DNA from: Phialocephala subalpina
Lineage: Eukaryota > Ascomycota > Leotiomycetes > Helotiales > Mollisiaceae
Reading direction: 5' to 3'
NCBI GenBank assembly: GCA_900073065.1
Contig: FJOG01000042.1
Location: forward strand, 310,001-374,000
DNA: 64,000 nucleotides
The notes beneath the pieces are model-generated. The model ran no database searches, was not told the DNA's origin, and saw only the letters and a list, made by a program, of their open reading frames with translations. The translations under genes were made by a program, and so were the position numbers. Positions 41,887 through 51,601 of this stretch are shown piece by piece. Numbering within the stretch: position 1 is the first letter of the stretch; each line of letters opens with the position of its first letter.

Positions 41887-43909
41887 TTAGGTCCAGGCGC
41901 TCCACGAGGCTCCATCGCGGTAGATCAGACCATCAGTCAAAAACTGTGGACCTTCGGATCCTATCAAGTAGCCTAATTCACACTTTGTGTACTTGACCTT
42001 GACCTCTTGCCGCTCGTAGAACTCGTCATATTTTGAATTCAAGGCCTGCGTCAAGGTCGAGACATCCCCTTGCGGATGGAGTGATAGCCAAGGTTCAATA
42101 CAACTGTCGCCCTTGCAAGATTTCAAAACCAACAGCAGTGCATCAAGTCGCGACGCCACTTTCGACACCGGGTAGTCAAGAAGAGTCGCCTGCGCTTGCG
42201 ATGGTAGGAGAAGGCTGTTGAGCTGGAACTGATCGTTGCTGAGGTCATAAAGCTCGTGCTCGTTGTTACACCACACGGCATAGTACAGATTATACTCTTC
42301 GCTCAGAACTCGGACTGCCTTGTACGTATTGTTCAGCGTGTTGTCACCGTAGGTACCTTCGCCAATACCAACACCCCAGAACTCGACATTGGCGTGTTCT
42401 TGCCACTTTTGTTTGGAGCTTCTTTTTGCTCGCTGGATCTCGGTGACATGAATGGGAATTGCTAAGCCGTCAAAATCCGGTCGAGGAGAGAGTCCAATGA
42501 GGTCAAGGATAGTGGGAGAAAGGTCTGTATGCGTAGTAACGAGCTCGGTCGTGACATTTTTGGCCACGCCAGGCCCACGAATTACTAGGGGAACGTTGAC
42601 ATCTTCTTCATAGCCAGTCGTTTTGCCGGGTTGCAATCGATGCTGACCAATATGATAACCGTTGTCTGCACAACTGATGAGCTAAGGTCCTATAGATGCG
42701 AAAGGTACAGTTAGTATATCCTACTTACCAGCAGTGTAGATGATGTAGGTATTATCGAGCAGCCCATAAGCTTCAAGTTTCGCAAACAAATCATCAACAA
42801 GTTCGTCGACAGCTTGGAGCGCTCGAAGTCGTTGACGATAAAAATGGTCATTGTAGGCTACGTTAGTATCGTTTTGCCTGGGAAGTGCACGAACCCAGCT
42901 CGCACCGGAAGGCTAATTTGAGAAGATATTCAGTAACTTTCTTGGAAATGCTTCTATTGTCGGAGTTCTTCTCACCATGTCAGGATTGAAGCTTTGCGAT
43001 CTAGGAACCTGGACACCCTGGAACAAATATTTGTGCCTCGCTGCGGGAAGAGGTTCAGTGAACTCAGAAGTCGCATTAGGTTCCCCAACTTCACTGTGTG
43101 GAGCTATGGGAGCTATTCCTAGGAAAAATGGTTTCCCATCCTTGACTCCGTCGTCCAGAAATCCAAAAGCTTTGGATGCGACAACGTCGGTAGAGTAGTT
43201 AGCACCAGTGGAATAGTTGCCACCATAGCTGACAGGAGGATCATGATTCCTCTGAAAAGTGGCATTATAGTATCGGTACGTATAGGGGTCTAGCAGAAAA
43301 TCTGATCCAGTCCACCCAGCGACGAAGGGGGCGTTCCAAGTGGTAGTAGAAAGAGCATTGAAAAGCTTGCCCACACTGAAGGTATTAGTGGAACATCAAA
43401 TGATAATAATGGTCTCGCATTATACTAATATGTATTGTAGCCCGCTGCTTGTAACCAAACAGGTAGATAATCTGAATTGAGCCCTTGGGAGACGAACTTG
43501 GGATAACCCCCTGCATGGATTAATTAGAAGAGATCCTCTTCACAAAGCCAAAAGCATCACCTACCATAGGGTGGGTTAACGTCGGTAACATTCTATTGAC
43601 AATCAGAAAAGCGAATAAAATTTAAGAGCATCCAACGCTTCTCACAGTGTTATGGGCAGCTTTACCAGTCCATAAGGTAACCCGTGCAGGACAACATAAT
43701 GCAATGGTGCAGTAGTGCTTGGTGTAAAAGGTTCCTTCATTTAAAAGATGTTTCTTAAGCAAAGGCATATAGTTCAAGGACTCCAAGTGGAGGTCTTGAT
43801 CATCTGTCAAGAGAAAAATAATATTAGGCCTCGTGGTAGACTGGTCTGATTGGCTAAGGGCAAAGCCTAGCCATAGAATGAGGAAAGGTAGAACTCGTTT
43901 GAGAAGCAT
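41887..43909 (-). CDS. Arylsulfatase (type I sulfatase), six exons
   Basis: Exons 43909-43646, 43592-43565, 43510-43426, 43375-42976, 42912-42729 and 42665-41887 join in phase to 579 residues. A signal peptide (L-P-F-L-I-L-W-L-G-F-A-L-S) precedes R-P-N-I-I-F-L-L-T-D-D-Q-D, the metal-binding Asp pair. C-C-P-A-R at 72-76 is the C-x-P-x-R motif whose first Cys is converted to formylglycine, followed by G-K. The spliced segments give N-P-P-Y-G-G-Y-P-K-F and G-Y-N-T-Y-Y-V-G-K-L-F-N. Exon 6 opens with D-N-G-Y-H-I-G-Q-H-R, completing the metal site. It should hydrolyse sulfate esters outside the cell or in the secretory route, as in sulfur scavenging. All catalytic residues are present despite the surrounding decay. 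Confidence 0.93.
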
Positions 43910-45299
43910 ATTCAATTTGTATGATTGTGTTATAGAGGATTTGAGGTGACTTGGATTTATTAAAGGAAGTAGGCTTGCTTTATCTATTTGCATTAGTCTT
44001 ATCACTAAAAGCGGGGTTACCAAGGCTAATACCCTACAAAAGCATTCCAGTGTTAATAACACTGAATTTCATAAGAGCTTTTGGAGGAGAATCCCCTGCT
44101 CTTATCTCTTCTTTGAATGGCTGTGCCGGATTTTCCAGTGGGGTTTATTAACTGGGGATGGCTTCGAGGCTCGGTTGCGGGGTTGCACGTAGGTGGATAC
44201 CCTTATTTCTCAAGGGTTATGGTCTCTGCCTTCCCTCCTTTCCCTTCTCCTATGCCCACGCCCTCATGCCTACACGCCATGCGCGAAGGAGGAGGGCTAG
44301 CTTCTACTAACCCAAACTTTTGATTTAAAATCAATTCGCGTTGAATATATGCTTCTAGCGTTGAAAAGTAGAGAGTGAGAGCTCTTGCGAGTATTTCAAG
44401 ACCCCGGCTGCACACTTTCTCGAAAGAGAATGAGACTAGACAAGTGATTAAGCTTCCCGAGGTGAAGCCATAGCCGAGGGGGCTCGAGAGCCCTAAAGAT
44501 TCCTTGTCTCGCTGTGCAGCGAGCCCTCCCCCAATCGGCGGCGCGAGTTTGTAAGCGCAATGCAAACTCAAATCCTAAATTCAATAATCTCTCAGCTTTT
44601 AACAGAAGCCGAAGGGTTGCTAGCTCGTTAACATCGCATCCGTTTGCATCCGTTGCGAGCGACCCTAGGACTTGCCGTTCTCGTTTGTGTCGATTCGATT
44701 TGCTTATATCTTGATCAATACCAAACGAAATCCCACGGAAATTTGAGGCTTGAACCTCTGTTTTCTGAGGGGTTTCGTTTTGTGCTAGTCAGATCAGCAA
44801 AATCGATGAGATCCCCCATACATATAAACCCTCTCTCGTCGAGTGCCAAGCTTATAGAGATCTTGATACCCATATGCAAGCCTTGATACTGCAATAGCAG
44901 TAGAGGATAGAGGGTCCTGTAATCTGGCACAGGGCTGGGAATCTGACATGAGTGCTTTCCATTTCCCGTCTTTGGACCTGAGCAGTCGCTGCTCTAACCT
45001 GAGCTGAGCCCTAAGGCCTGGCACGCTGATGAGTCAGCTGGATCATGTTCAGGGTTAGCATTGAGATTTACGGAAGTACGGATAATGTGGGTGCACATTG
45101 TTAAGCACGCCTAAGCACACTGTAAGCATATTACGAAGACATCATCAGCATCGAGAACCAGAAAGTGAAAGTATGGGCACCTTTCTAATCCTATTTAAAC
45201 AAGCAATGCGAACAACATTTTCATCTCAAACACCTTTGGCTTCAAAATTACCTCGCTATTGCTTTCTCTAGAGTTCAAACCCCTGAAACTCCATACAAT
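43910..45299. other. Intergenic region with dispersed repeat
   Basis: About 1.4 kb. Contains repeat family B copy 3 (44640-44795). At 44475-44490 GGGGGCTCGAGAGCCC is a short GC-rich palindrome. A TTTAAAC near 45196 lies about 100 bases before the next start and may act as a TATA-like element. No gene supported. Confidence 0.4.
44640..44795 (+). repeat. Dispersed repeat family B, copy 3
   Basis: Core: CTTGATCAATACCAAACGAA, then GGAAATTTGAGGCTTGAACC, then TTTTCTGAGGGGTTTCGTTT. It aligns with 36905-37080 and 41410-41565. Many differences from copy 1 are C/T or G/A. Confidence 0.75.
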
Positions 45300-45806
45300 A
45301 TGGCGACAACGAATAATGACGCTATTTATACCAAACTAGACAACCTCTTCCAGACCATTGACGGTCTAACGTCCAACTCAACAACTGAGGAGCTTGAAGC
45401 GTTTGGCGCCTTCTTCAGCGAGAATTGTACCACTTACTTGCAAAGTATGCGCGAGTTCGACGAACCCAGTATTGGCCGACAAGCTACCATCAATGCCCTT
45501 CGAAACGGCCTCAAACAGCAACACGTAGTTGAAAGACGGATTCTCTCTCTCGCCATTGCGACTGATGGTTTAACGGCCTTCTCTGAAATGAGAAACCGCC
45601 TCCATGTACTTGGGCAGACACTAGATCCATTTTTCGAAACGGCGGTGGTTGTATTCAACAATGAAGGCTTCATTACTGAATTTAAGCTGTACAGCTGTCG
45701 GAGTCATATTGTTGAGATTGTTCAGGAACAAACGGGGAAAGGGCCATATGCGGAAGTACCAGCCACTAGGGGAAGGTTGGATGGAAAAGCCTCTTGTTGT
45801 CAATAG
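45300..45806 (+). CDS. NTF2-like/SnoaL-fold hypothetical protein
   Basis: A 168-residue intronless frame. An N-terminal helix (Y-T-K-L-D-N-L-F-Q-T-I-D-G-L) leads into F-G-A-F-F-S-E-N-C-T-T-Y-L-Q-S-M. Helix and strand alternation then ends in V-V-V-F-N-N-E-G-F-I-T-E-F-K-L-Y, a pattern typical of SnoaL-like/NTF2-like alpha+beta barrels of this length. It ends in C-C-Q after a basic segment; a Cys-rich C-terminus could allow lipid modification, but no CaaX box is present. No signal peptide. The function could be a small-molecule cyclase or isomerase, or simple ligand binding; nothing in the context decides. Confidence 0.7.
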   Translation: MATTNNDAIYTKLDNLFQTIDGLTSNSTTEELEAFGAFFSENCTTYLQSMREFDEPSIGRQATINALRNGLKQQHVVERRILSLAIATDGLTAFSEMRNRLHVLGQTLDPFFETAVVVFNNEGFITEFKLYSCRSHIVEIVQEQTGKGPYAEVPATRGRLDGKASCCQ

Positions 45807-47679
45807 TGGTTGATATCGATTTTGAGATAATTGGATTGATTCAAGCTTGCAGAAGGATGACTTCAGATCTGAAAGTACGTTGAAAAGGCTGTTGGAGGGT
45901 ATTTCTCAGAGGGGGTTAGTCACGAGCTCCCTATATTTTAGAATTCCAAGAATATGGCAGAAAAGATTATCGATGTGAAGACAAAAGCTGTTTCGGCCAG
46001 CCCCATTTTTACGTGCCCTCTTCTTTCAGGGGTTCAGGGGTTCGGGTCTAGGCCCTCGGAACACCTCCTCCCTCTTATACGAGCTTAAAAGGAAAGCTAG
46101 TTAAAACACGTTATTGACTCTTTAATTATTCCGCTCTTTTCTCCTCTTTCAATCATCTCACAATTCTTCTTCCTTTTAGCATCTTAGCCTCTCTATCAGT
46201 TGCGGAAGTGGTGAGGGCAAAAGGAATGGTATCAATGTCTAATCTGCCCTTCTAGCTAAGTGGGAATGTCTCTCTAATAAGGTTCTCACCGGCTCATCCC
46301 GATTAGGCCAAGCTGCCTAGTGAAACAATGTGTAACTGATGATGTGGCTTCATGCCAACATACGATGCTTTTCCTCGTGCATCTCCACCGATTACTAGTC
46401 CTCAACTGACAGCAGTTAGCATATTTTCAATATGGTGGGCTGTCTGCTACGGAAAGGCCTTCAACCAGTATACAACTACCTTCATGGGTTCCACATGTAA
46501 GAAACAAAGTCATTCTTTGATTTCTGTTCCTTAGATATCGGGCAATGCTTGCATTCTCTCTTGGCTCTTTTTTCACTAAGCGGAGTCGGAAGATTTTTAC
46601 ATAGGCATGTACAGTACGGTCTGTTGAAGTCCATTCCTCAAAAATTATCCTGGGTAAAGCGAATCTGGCACACGGTCTTCTAGTGGAACTCCATAGGCCG
46701 ATCGGAAATACGACCAACAGTGCAACACTCAAGTGGTAACCTGAACTTAGACGCCTTTCTCGACTTCCAGGCAGATCTGCAACAGGCGAAACATTCCCGC
46801 TCGCTATGATAGAAGTTGAAGGCTTGGTAGGATCGACAGCGTTACACATCTTTGGCCAGATCGGTGATGATGTTCATTCCGTCAAGTCTTTTGAAGAATG
46901 GTTAGAGGCCAACAACTTCCGACCTATGCTAGCGACGATGAACGAGATGTTCGTCCCTCCGTGGAGCCGTGACGTCCGGTTTTGGAAGCCGATAAGAAAG
47001 ATCCAGGCTTTGTATTTCACAATTATGCTGAATTACATACCGTCAGCGAAAATAGCAACAAAATGAGAGCGAGAGCTGATGGCTGGCTTTGCTCCACCAC
47101 ATATTCAAGAACATATGTCCGCTTTGGTTGCACTACCTGGTATTTTTTTTTTTCAAATGGCATTTGAATTTGTTTATTTCCTAGGGTATCATCTGGAACA
47201 TGGCCGCATGAGTTCGGTGTCCATGTAGCCCACATAGATTTGAACAAGCAAGTTGAAAGACAGAATTTTGCGAACAGGGTCTTCTTCGAGACATCGGATG
47301 GCAACTTCCTGGTCTTGGTCTGCCTGGCATGGAACAAGACGATGTAATTAATATGCAAGCTGTATGGATTCTACTATCCTGCTGTCCTTTGTAAACCAGA
47401 CTCTCATCACCTCTTTGTGGGTCCGTGTTGGGTTCTTGGATATCTGGGAAAGCAAGGCCTGGATAAGATGAAGAGCATGAGGTTCGAGATATTGTAGAGC
47501 GTTCGAAGGTATGGATCCGCTGTTGATCATGTTTGAATGTGGATTTGAGATTCGAGACAGATGCGTGCACGAGGTACTCTCGGAAGGGCAATTTTTGATT
47601 CTATTCCTGACTAAATAGTGGAAAGCATGCCTATGAATTTGAAATGGGCGATCATCCGCGTTTTCTTGGGATGCTTGAC
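45807..47679. other. Long intergenic region with dispersed repeat
   Basis: About 1.9 kb. Contains repeat family A copy 2 (46200-46415). A plus-strand frame at 46806-47066 has some coding character (S-F-E-E-W-L-E-A-N-N-F-R-P) but no family, start context or partner exon. The rest shows nothing. Confidence 0.4.
46200..46415 (+). repeat. Dispersed repeat family A, copy 2
   Basis: Matches 24817-25050 in the same orientation, 21 kb away. Shared blocks include CTAGCTAAGTGG(G/A)AATGTCT, GTAACTGATGATGTGGCTTC (C in place of the second-last T-block in copy 1) and TAGTCCTCAACTGACAG. Confidence 0.8.
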
Positions 47680-49066
47680 TTAACCTGCAGCAATTAGGGG
47701 CTTTGCAACATATTTCTCTTCGAGGAACTCGATATCCTCCTTCTCCAGAAGTCCGGCCTTTCCCAGCTTGAAACTCTCGACAGTCTGATTGACTCTGTCG
47801 ATACTGGCTATTCCAACAATTGGGATTACTCCTCGTGCAACACACCAAGCCAGCGCGATGGTAACCATATTGACGCCTTTTCGTTGAGCAAGCTCTTCTA
47901 CTCGCTTAATAATCTCGATGTCCGCACTTGTGGTCTCCCCAAGGATGAACTCGCTGAATTGATCGGTCTTCTGGCGGGTCGTTGGTTCCGAGTTGTATGG
48001 TCGAGTGAGCAGACCACGAGCAAGTGGCGAATATGGAATGATGCCAACTCCAGCGTCTCGACAATAGGGGATCAGTTCCCGCTCATTTTCACGGTAGAGC
48101 AAGCTGTAGTAATCCTGCATGCTGATGAATTGATGCCAGCCGTTCTTTTTCGCGATGTTTTGAAGGGACTGGAATTCCCACGCGGCCATCTGCATTCGGT
48201 TCAGCGATCAGACTTCACCACGATACAGTAAGGTTAAGCGGGGTAAGGAATCTTACCGTACAAGCACCAATGTACCTAACTTTCCCACTCTCCACAACAT
48301 CATTCAACGCCTTCATGATCTCCTCTCGCGGGGTCTCGCGGTCCAGTCGATGAATCTGCAACACATCGATATATGTCCCCAGACGAGCGATGCTCGCATC
48401 CACGGCATCAAAAATGTGTTTCCTTGATAGCCCGACGCGATTCACCATCACTCCATCATTGACGCTCATCTGCATGAACCTCTCCATGTCTCCCAACTCA
48501 TCTATATTTTCCGGAAGGCCGCTGAAACATTTCGTCAAAATAACGACTCGTTCGCGAGGGATGTTGTATTCTCGAAGTGCTTTCCCAACGATACGTTCTG
48601 AGCCTCCGATGGAGTAGACATCCGCCTATGAATGCTAGTAATCAGTATTATCCACAAGTGTTTTTTGAATCGGGAAGGGGGGAGTACGGTATCCCCTACA
48701 AGAAGTTAGTAAGTGGTTTCAAGGGATGCTGGGGAGTCGAGGAGCCGAGGAGTCGAGCTCTTCGGGAGCTCGACTCCTTACGAACTGGTAGAATCAGGGC
48801 GGGGTTTATACATACATGTGTTAATTCCCAAGTCGAAGGCACGTTTGAGCACCGGCAGGGCTTCTGCTTCGGGAATTGTCCAGCCCATCGCTTTCGACGG
48901 GTCGCCGAAGGACATAGTTCCCAAGATCACCTTGGAGACCTTCAGGCCAGATTTTCCTAGTCTGGACAATCAAAGTTAGCACTTGACTATGTGTTGCCAA
49001 TTCATGTCGAGGGAGAACCATTTGGTTCTCAGAGTCAGGGATTCCGACATACTGCACGTATTCCAT
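47680..49066 (-). CDS. Aldo-keto reductase with an 8-nt microexon
   Basis: Exons 49066-49053, 48961-48816, 48695-48688, 48625-48257 and 48189-47680 join in phase to 348 residues. Exon 1 is 14 nt and exon 3 only 8 nt (reverse complement of 48688-48695). The spliced start reads M-E-Y-V-Q-L-G-K-S-G-L-K-V-S. The 8-nt exon supplies the middle of G-I-N-T-W-D-T-A-D-V-Y-S, the catalytic Asp55 and Tyr60 motif. Lys88 (V-V-I-L-T-K-C-F) and His148 (L-Q-I-H-R-L-D) complete the tetrad. NADPH-binding P-Y-S-P-L-A-R-G-L-L is in exon 5. The enzyme should be a cytosolic NADPH-dependent carbonyl reductase; its substrate is unknown. An inverted repeat lies in the intron before the microexon. Confidence 0.93.
48748..48778. 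repeat. Perfect 13-bp inverted repeat inside an intron
   Basis: AGGAGTCGAGCTC (48748-48760), a 5-base spacer (TTCGG) and its exact complement (48766-48778) lie within the intron 48815-48696 of the aldo-keto reductase gene. Transcribed from the minus strand, this should fold as a stable hairpin just upstream of the microexon acceptor (about 50 nt). Confidence 0.9.
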
Positions 49067-49531
49067 TTTTGAAAGAATATGTTGCCTTTACTCCGAAGGA
49101 AATATTGTCAGCTCGAAGAGTGCAATGAAGTTAAAAAAATACTTGCCATTGTTGGGACCTCGCAGAGTCTTTATGCCTGGTCTTGCTTGGGTTTGAATCA
49201 TCAGGTGAAAAGCCCCGAGGCTCTGGTGGACGGAGTTCGTTTATCTCCTGCAGCTCTCGTAAGCCTGCAGGAATGCAAGATCGAGAGGCGAGAAAATTGA
49301 GGATGTGCTTACGGAAATACTTTCAGCACATCTGAATAGTAATATGCGTGTAACATCGAATCACAGACAGTCAGTTATAGAGCCCTCGACCCCAAGTCAG
49401 ACTGTTCTCAGCTTGAAGCTCAACTCAGCCTGCAGATACAAATTACGGTGGAGGATGAAACACGCTCTTGGGCACCCTGAAACAGGGATCTAATCATGCG
49501 AGTTATTCATCCAAAGAAACTGAAAGCGTTA
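49067..49531. other. Intergenic region, aldo-keto reductase promoter
   Basis: 465 bases between the aldo-keto reductase start and the 3' end of the bZIP gene. Nothing else recognisable. Confidence 0.4.
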
Positions 49532-50806
49532 CTACCAAGGATAGCAGGACCGCTCGCCCCTCATCTCAGACCACCACTGCGTCTGCTTATATATTTCTCC
49601 CTCTTTACCACCAATCAAAATCCACCACTTTTTCAGGAACCACGGCTGTGCTTCCCAGCTCCTGATATCCCAGGGCGCACCTGTTCCTGTCACTGCACTT
49701 CCACCACCCAGTGACGATCCCCAACAAATAAGGCCATCATTCTCAGAGAGATCCTTACACAAGTCATCTTCGTCAATCATTGGCTCGTCAGCACAGGCGA
49801 GTTTGATGATCCGTTCTCGAAAGGTGGGGAAAGGAAGTATGTCGATATACGGATGATGTTTATACATCAGCTGCGTAACACAGGGCCTTAAGTATGTGTG
49901 TAGATCTGCGAATTCGTTCATACAAGCTGCTCTAGCAGATGCTTCAGAGACGGTGTCGCGGAAAAAAGGCGACTCGATGTCGTCACAGTCATACGGTCCG
50001 ATAGTGATACCCATGGTCGTTGCATTGGCGACGCATGCTGCGACGAATAGGACTTGCTTGATTCGTATGTGATTTCTGTGGACATCGGGCAGGGCTGCCA
50101 CATATTCATTGTTGACGTTCTGCAATACCAACAATTTGTCCGCACGAAATTGTGTGCAATCGGTAGCATGCCCTTCTTCATCCTCATAAGAGGTAGTGCA
50201 AATTACTTCTGATGAAGTCTCGCGTGAAATCGCCTTCACCCCCGCTTCCAAAATACTTTGTAGGTTGACATTATTTTTCAAAAGTTGAAACTTCGTCTTT
50301 TCGTCAAGGTCAACGCCCTCCCTCTCAAGTATATGACAAATTGTACCAGGCTCGTGGGGACATTCGGGGGTTAAAGGCCGCCGTATTATAGGAAATGGTC
50401 GAGGTTGCTGATCTGGTCCCAAAAGACTACCCCGTGACTGCCCTGTTCCACTGGAGGAGGCCACCATGTTCTCCGTTTCTGAAGAGGTTGGTAATTGAAA
50501 GTGTATCAAGGAGGTGTCATAAATAGCATCTAATCCCGGCGAAGAATTGGTACAAATGCCCATTTCAGGCTGCACAGACCGACCATCCTCGTTGGCACCA
50601 TCAAGAACGAAGCCATGTCTCGACGTAGCTATGTCTTGAAGTACCTGCAAATTCCTTTTCTGACGAGCTCCTGACGACACAAGATTAGCCTTGCGATGAT
50701 GTTTCATTGCTGATTACTTTTGCTTACTGTAGTTCTGCTGTGCCTGCTTATTCTGCATGCGACGTCGCTCGGAGACCGGCTTTTCGGGTTGCATTTGTGC
50801 TGACAT
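49532..50806 (-). CDS. bZIP-type transcription factor with DUF3425
   Basis: Exons 50806-50728 and 50670-49532 join in phase to 405 residues. The join restores a bZIP basic region, E-R-R-R-M-Q-N-K-Q-A-Q-Q-N-Y-R-A-R-Q-K-R; the intron interrupts it after the Tyr. A low-complexity middle follows. The C-terminal DUF3425 ends with W-D-I-R-S-W-E-A-Q-P-W-F-L-K-K-W-W-I-L, a conserved signature. The Asn of the canonical N-x-x-A-Q-x-x-Y-R basic motif is present, and Lys/Gln stand at positions usually Arg/Ala. These nuclear factors are fungus-specific and frequently tied to stress or secondary-metabolite control. It lies directly upstream of the aldo-keto reductase on the same strand. Confidence 0.88.
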
Positions 50807-51601
50807 GTTTACGAGAGCACAGTGGGAGAGGTGGGAGGACGAGCTTTTCTGGCGTATTCAATCGATATTGAGTTGTTGCGCATGAGGTGTCGTTGCTACC
50901 TAGCGAGATGCTGCTCACGAGAGCATGCAGTAGCTCTCTGCCTTAGCGAGACTGTGCCCGTTCTGTGATATTGTGATATCCAGCACGTGACATCACGTTT
51001 TCTTTGTCAGCTAGCTCGAAGCTCCTACCATAAGAGGACATGTAGATTTAGAAGAATCAACTCCGTTTACACCTTTCAAACCCACAGTTCTCCCCAATTT
51101 TGCTTATGCGCCAGGGGTAACGTGCGATCTGCCGACTTCGGATGCCTGCCCTATGGTTCTTCGAAAATTTTAATCTCGTTATATTCTTGTGGGGACAATG
51201 ATGAACTTAGGGTTTCATGGGCTCCGAAGGTTTCGTGCCGTCGATTCAGGGCGAGATGTGGTGAGGTGTTCGAAACATTCTCATTTGTCTGTTGATAAAT
51301 CTTCATTTTCAAGGTCATCAAGAGAAGGAAAACTGAAAATTGAAGAGAAAGGGAGCATAAGTCAGATTAAAAATCATATTTCAATTGATACTCGCAGCGT
51401 GTTCAATCTCTTAGTCTTGTCTCAACTTTCTGGACCCCTCTTCTCTCTTGAGACGACTCTCATGGTTCAACCTATTCATCCCAACGCACCTAGATTGTAA
51501 AATTCTAGGCAAAGCCGGGAGATTGAGTACACTAGATACTCCATCATACTCACACCCCTCTTTACCAAGGAGCCGGCACCAACGGCTCAATCACCAAGTT
51601 A
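50807..51601. other. Intergenic region
   Basis: About 800 bases upstream of the bZIP gene and downstream of a broken secreted-protein gene. GATATTGTGATATC near 50968 is a short palindrome-like string. No gene. Confidence 0.4.

Noticed and set aside
46427..47066. Overlapping open frames on both strands
   Set aside because: They are mutually overlapping with no motif, no introns and no clear start; at most a relic.
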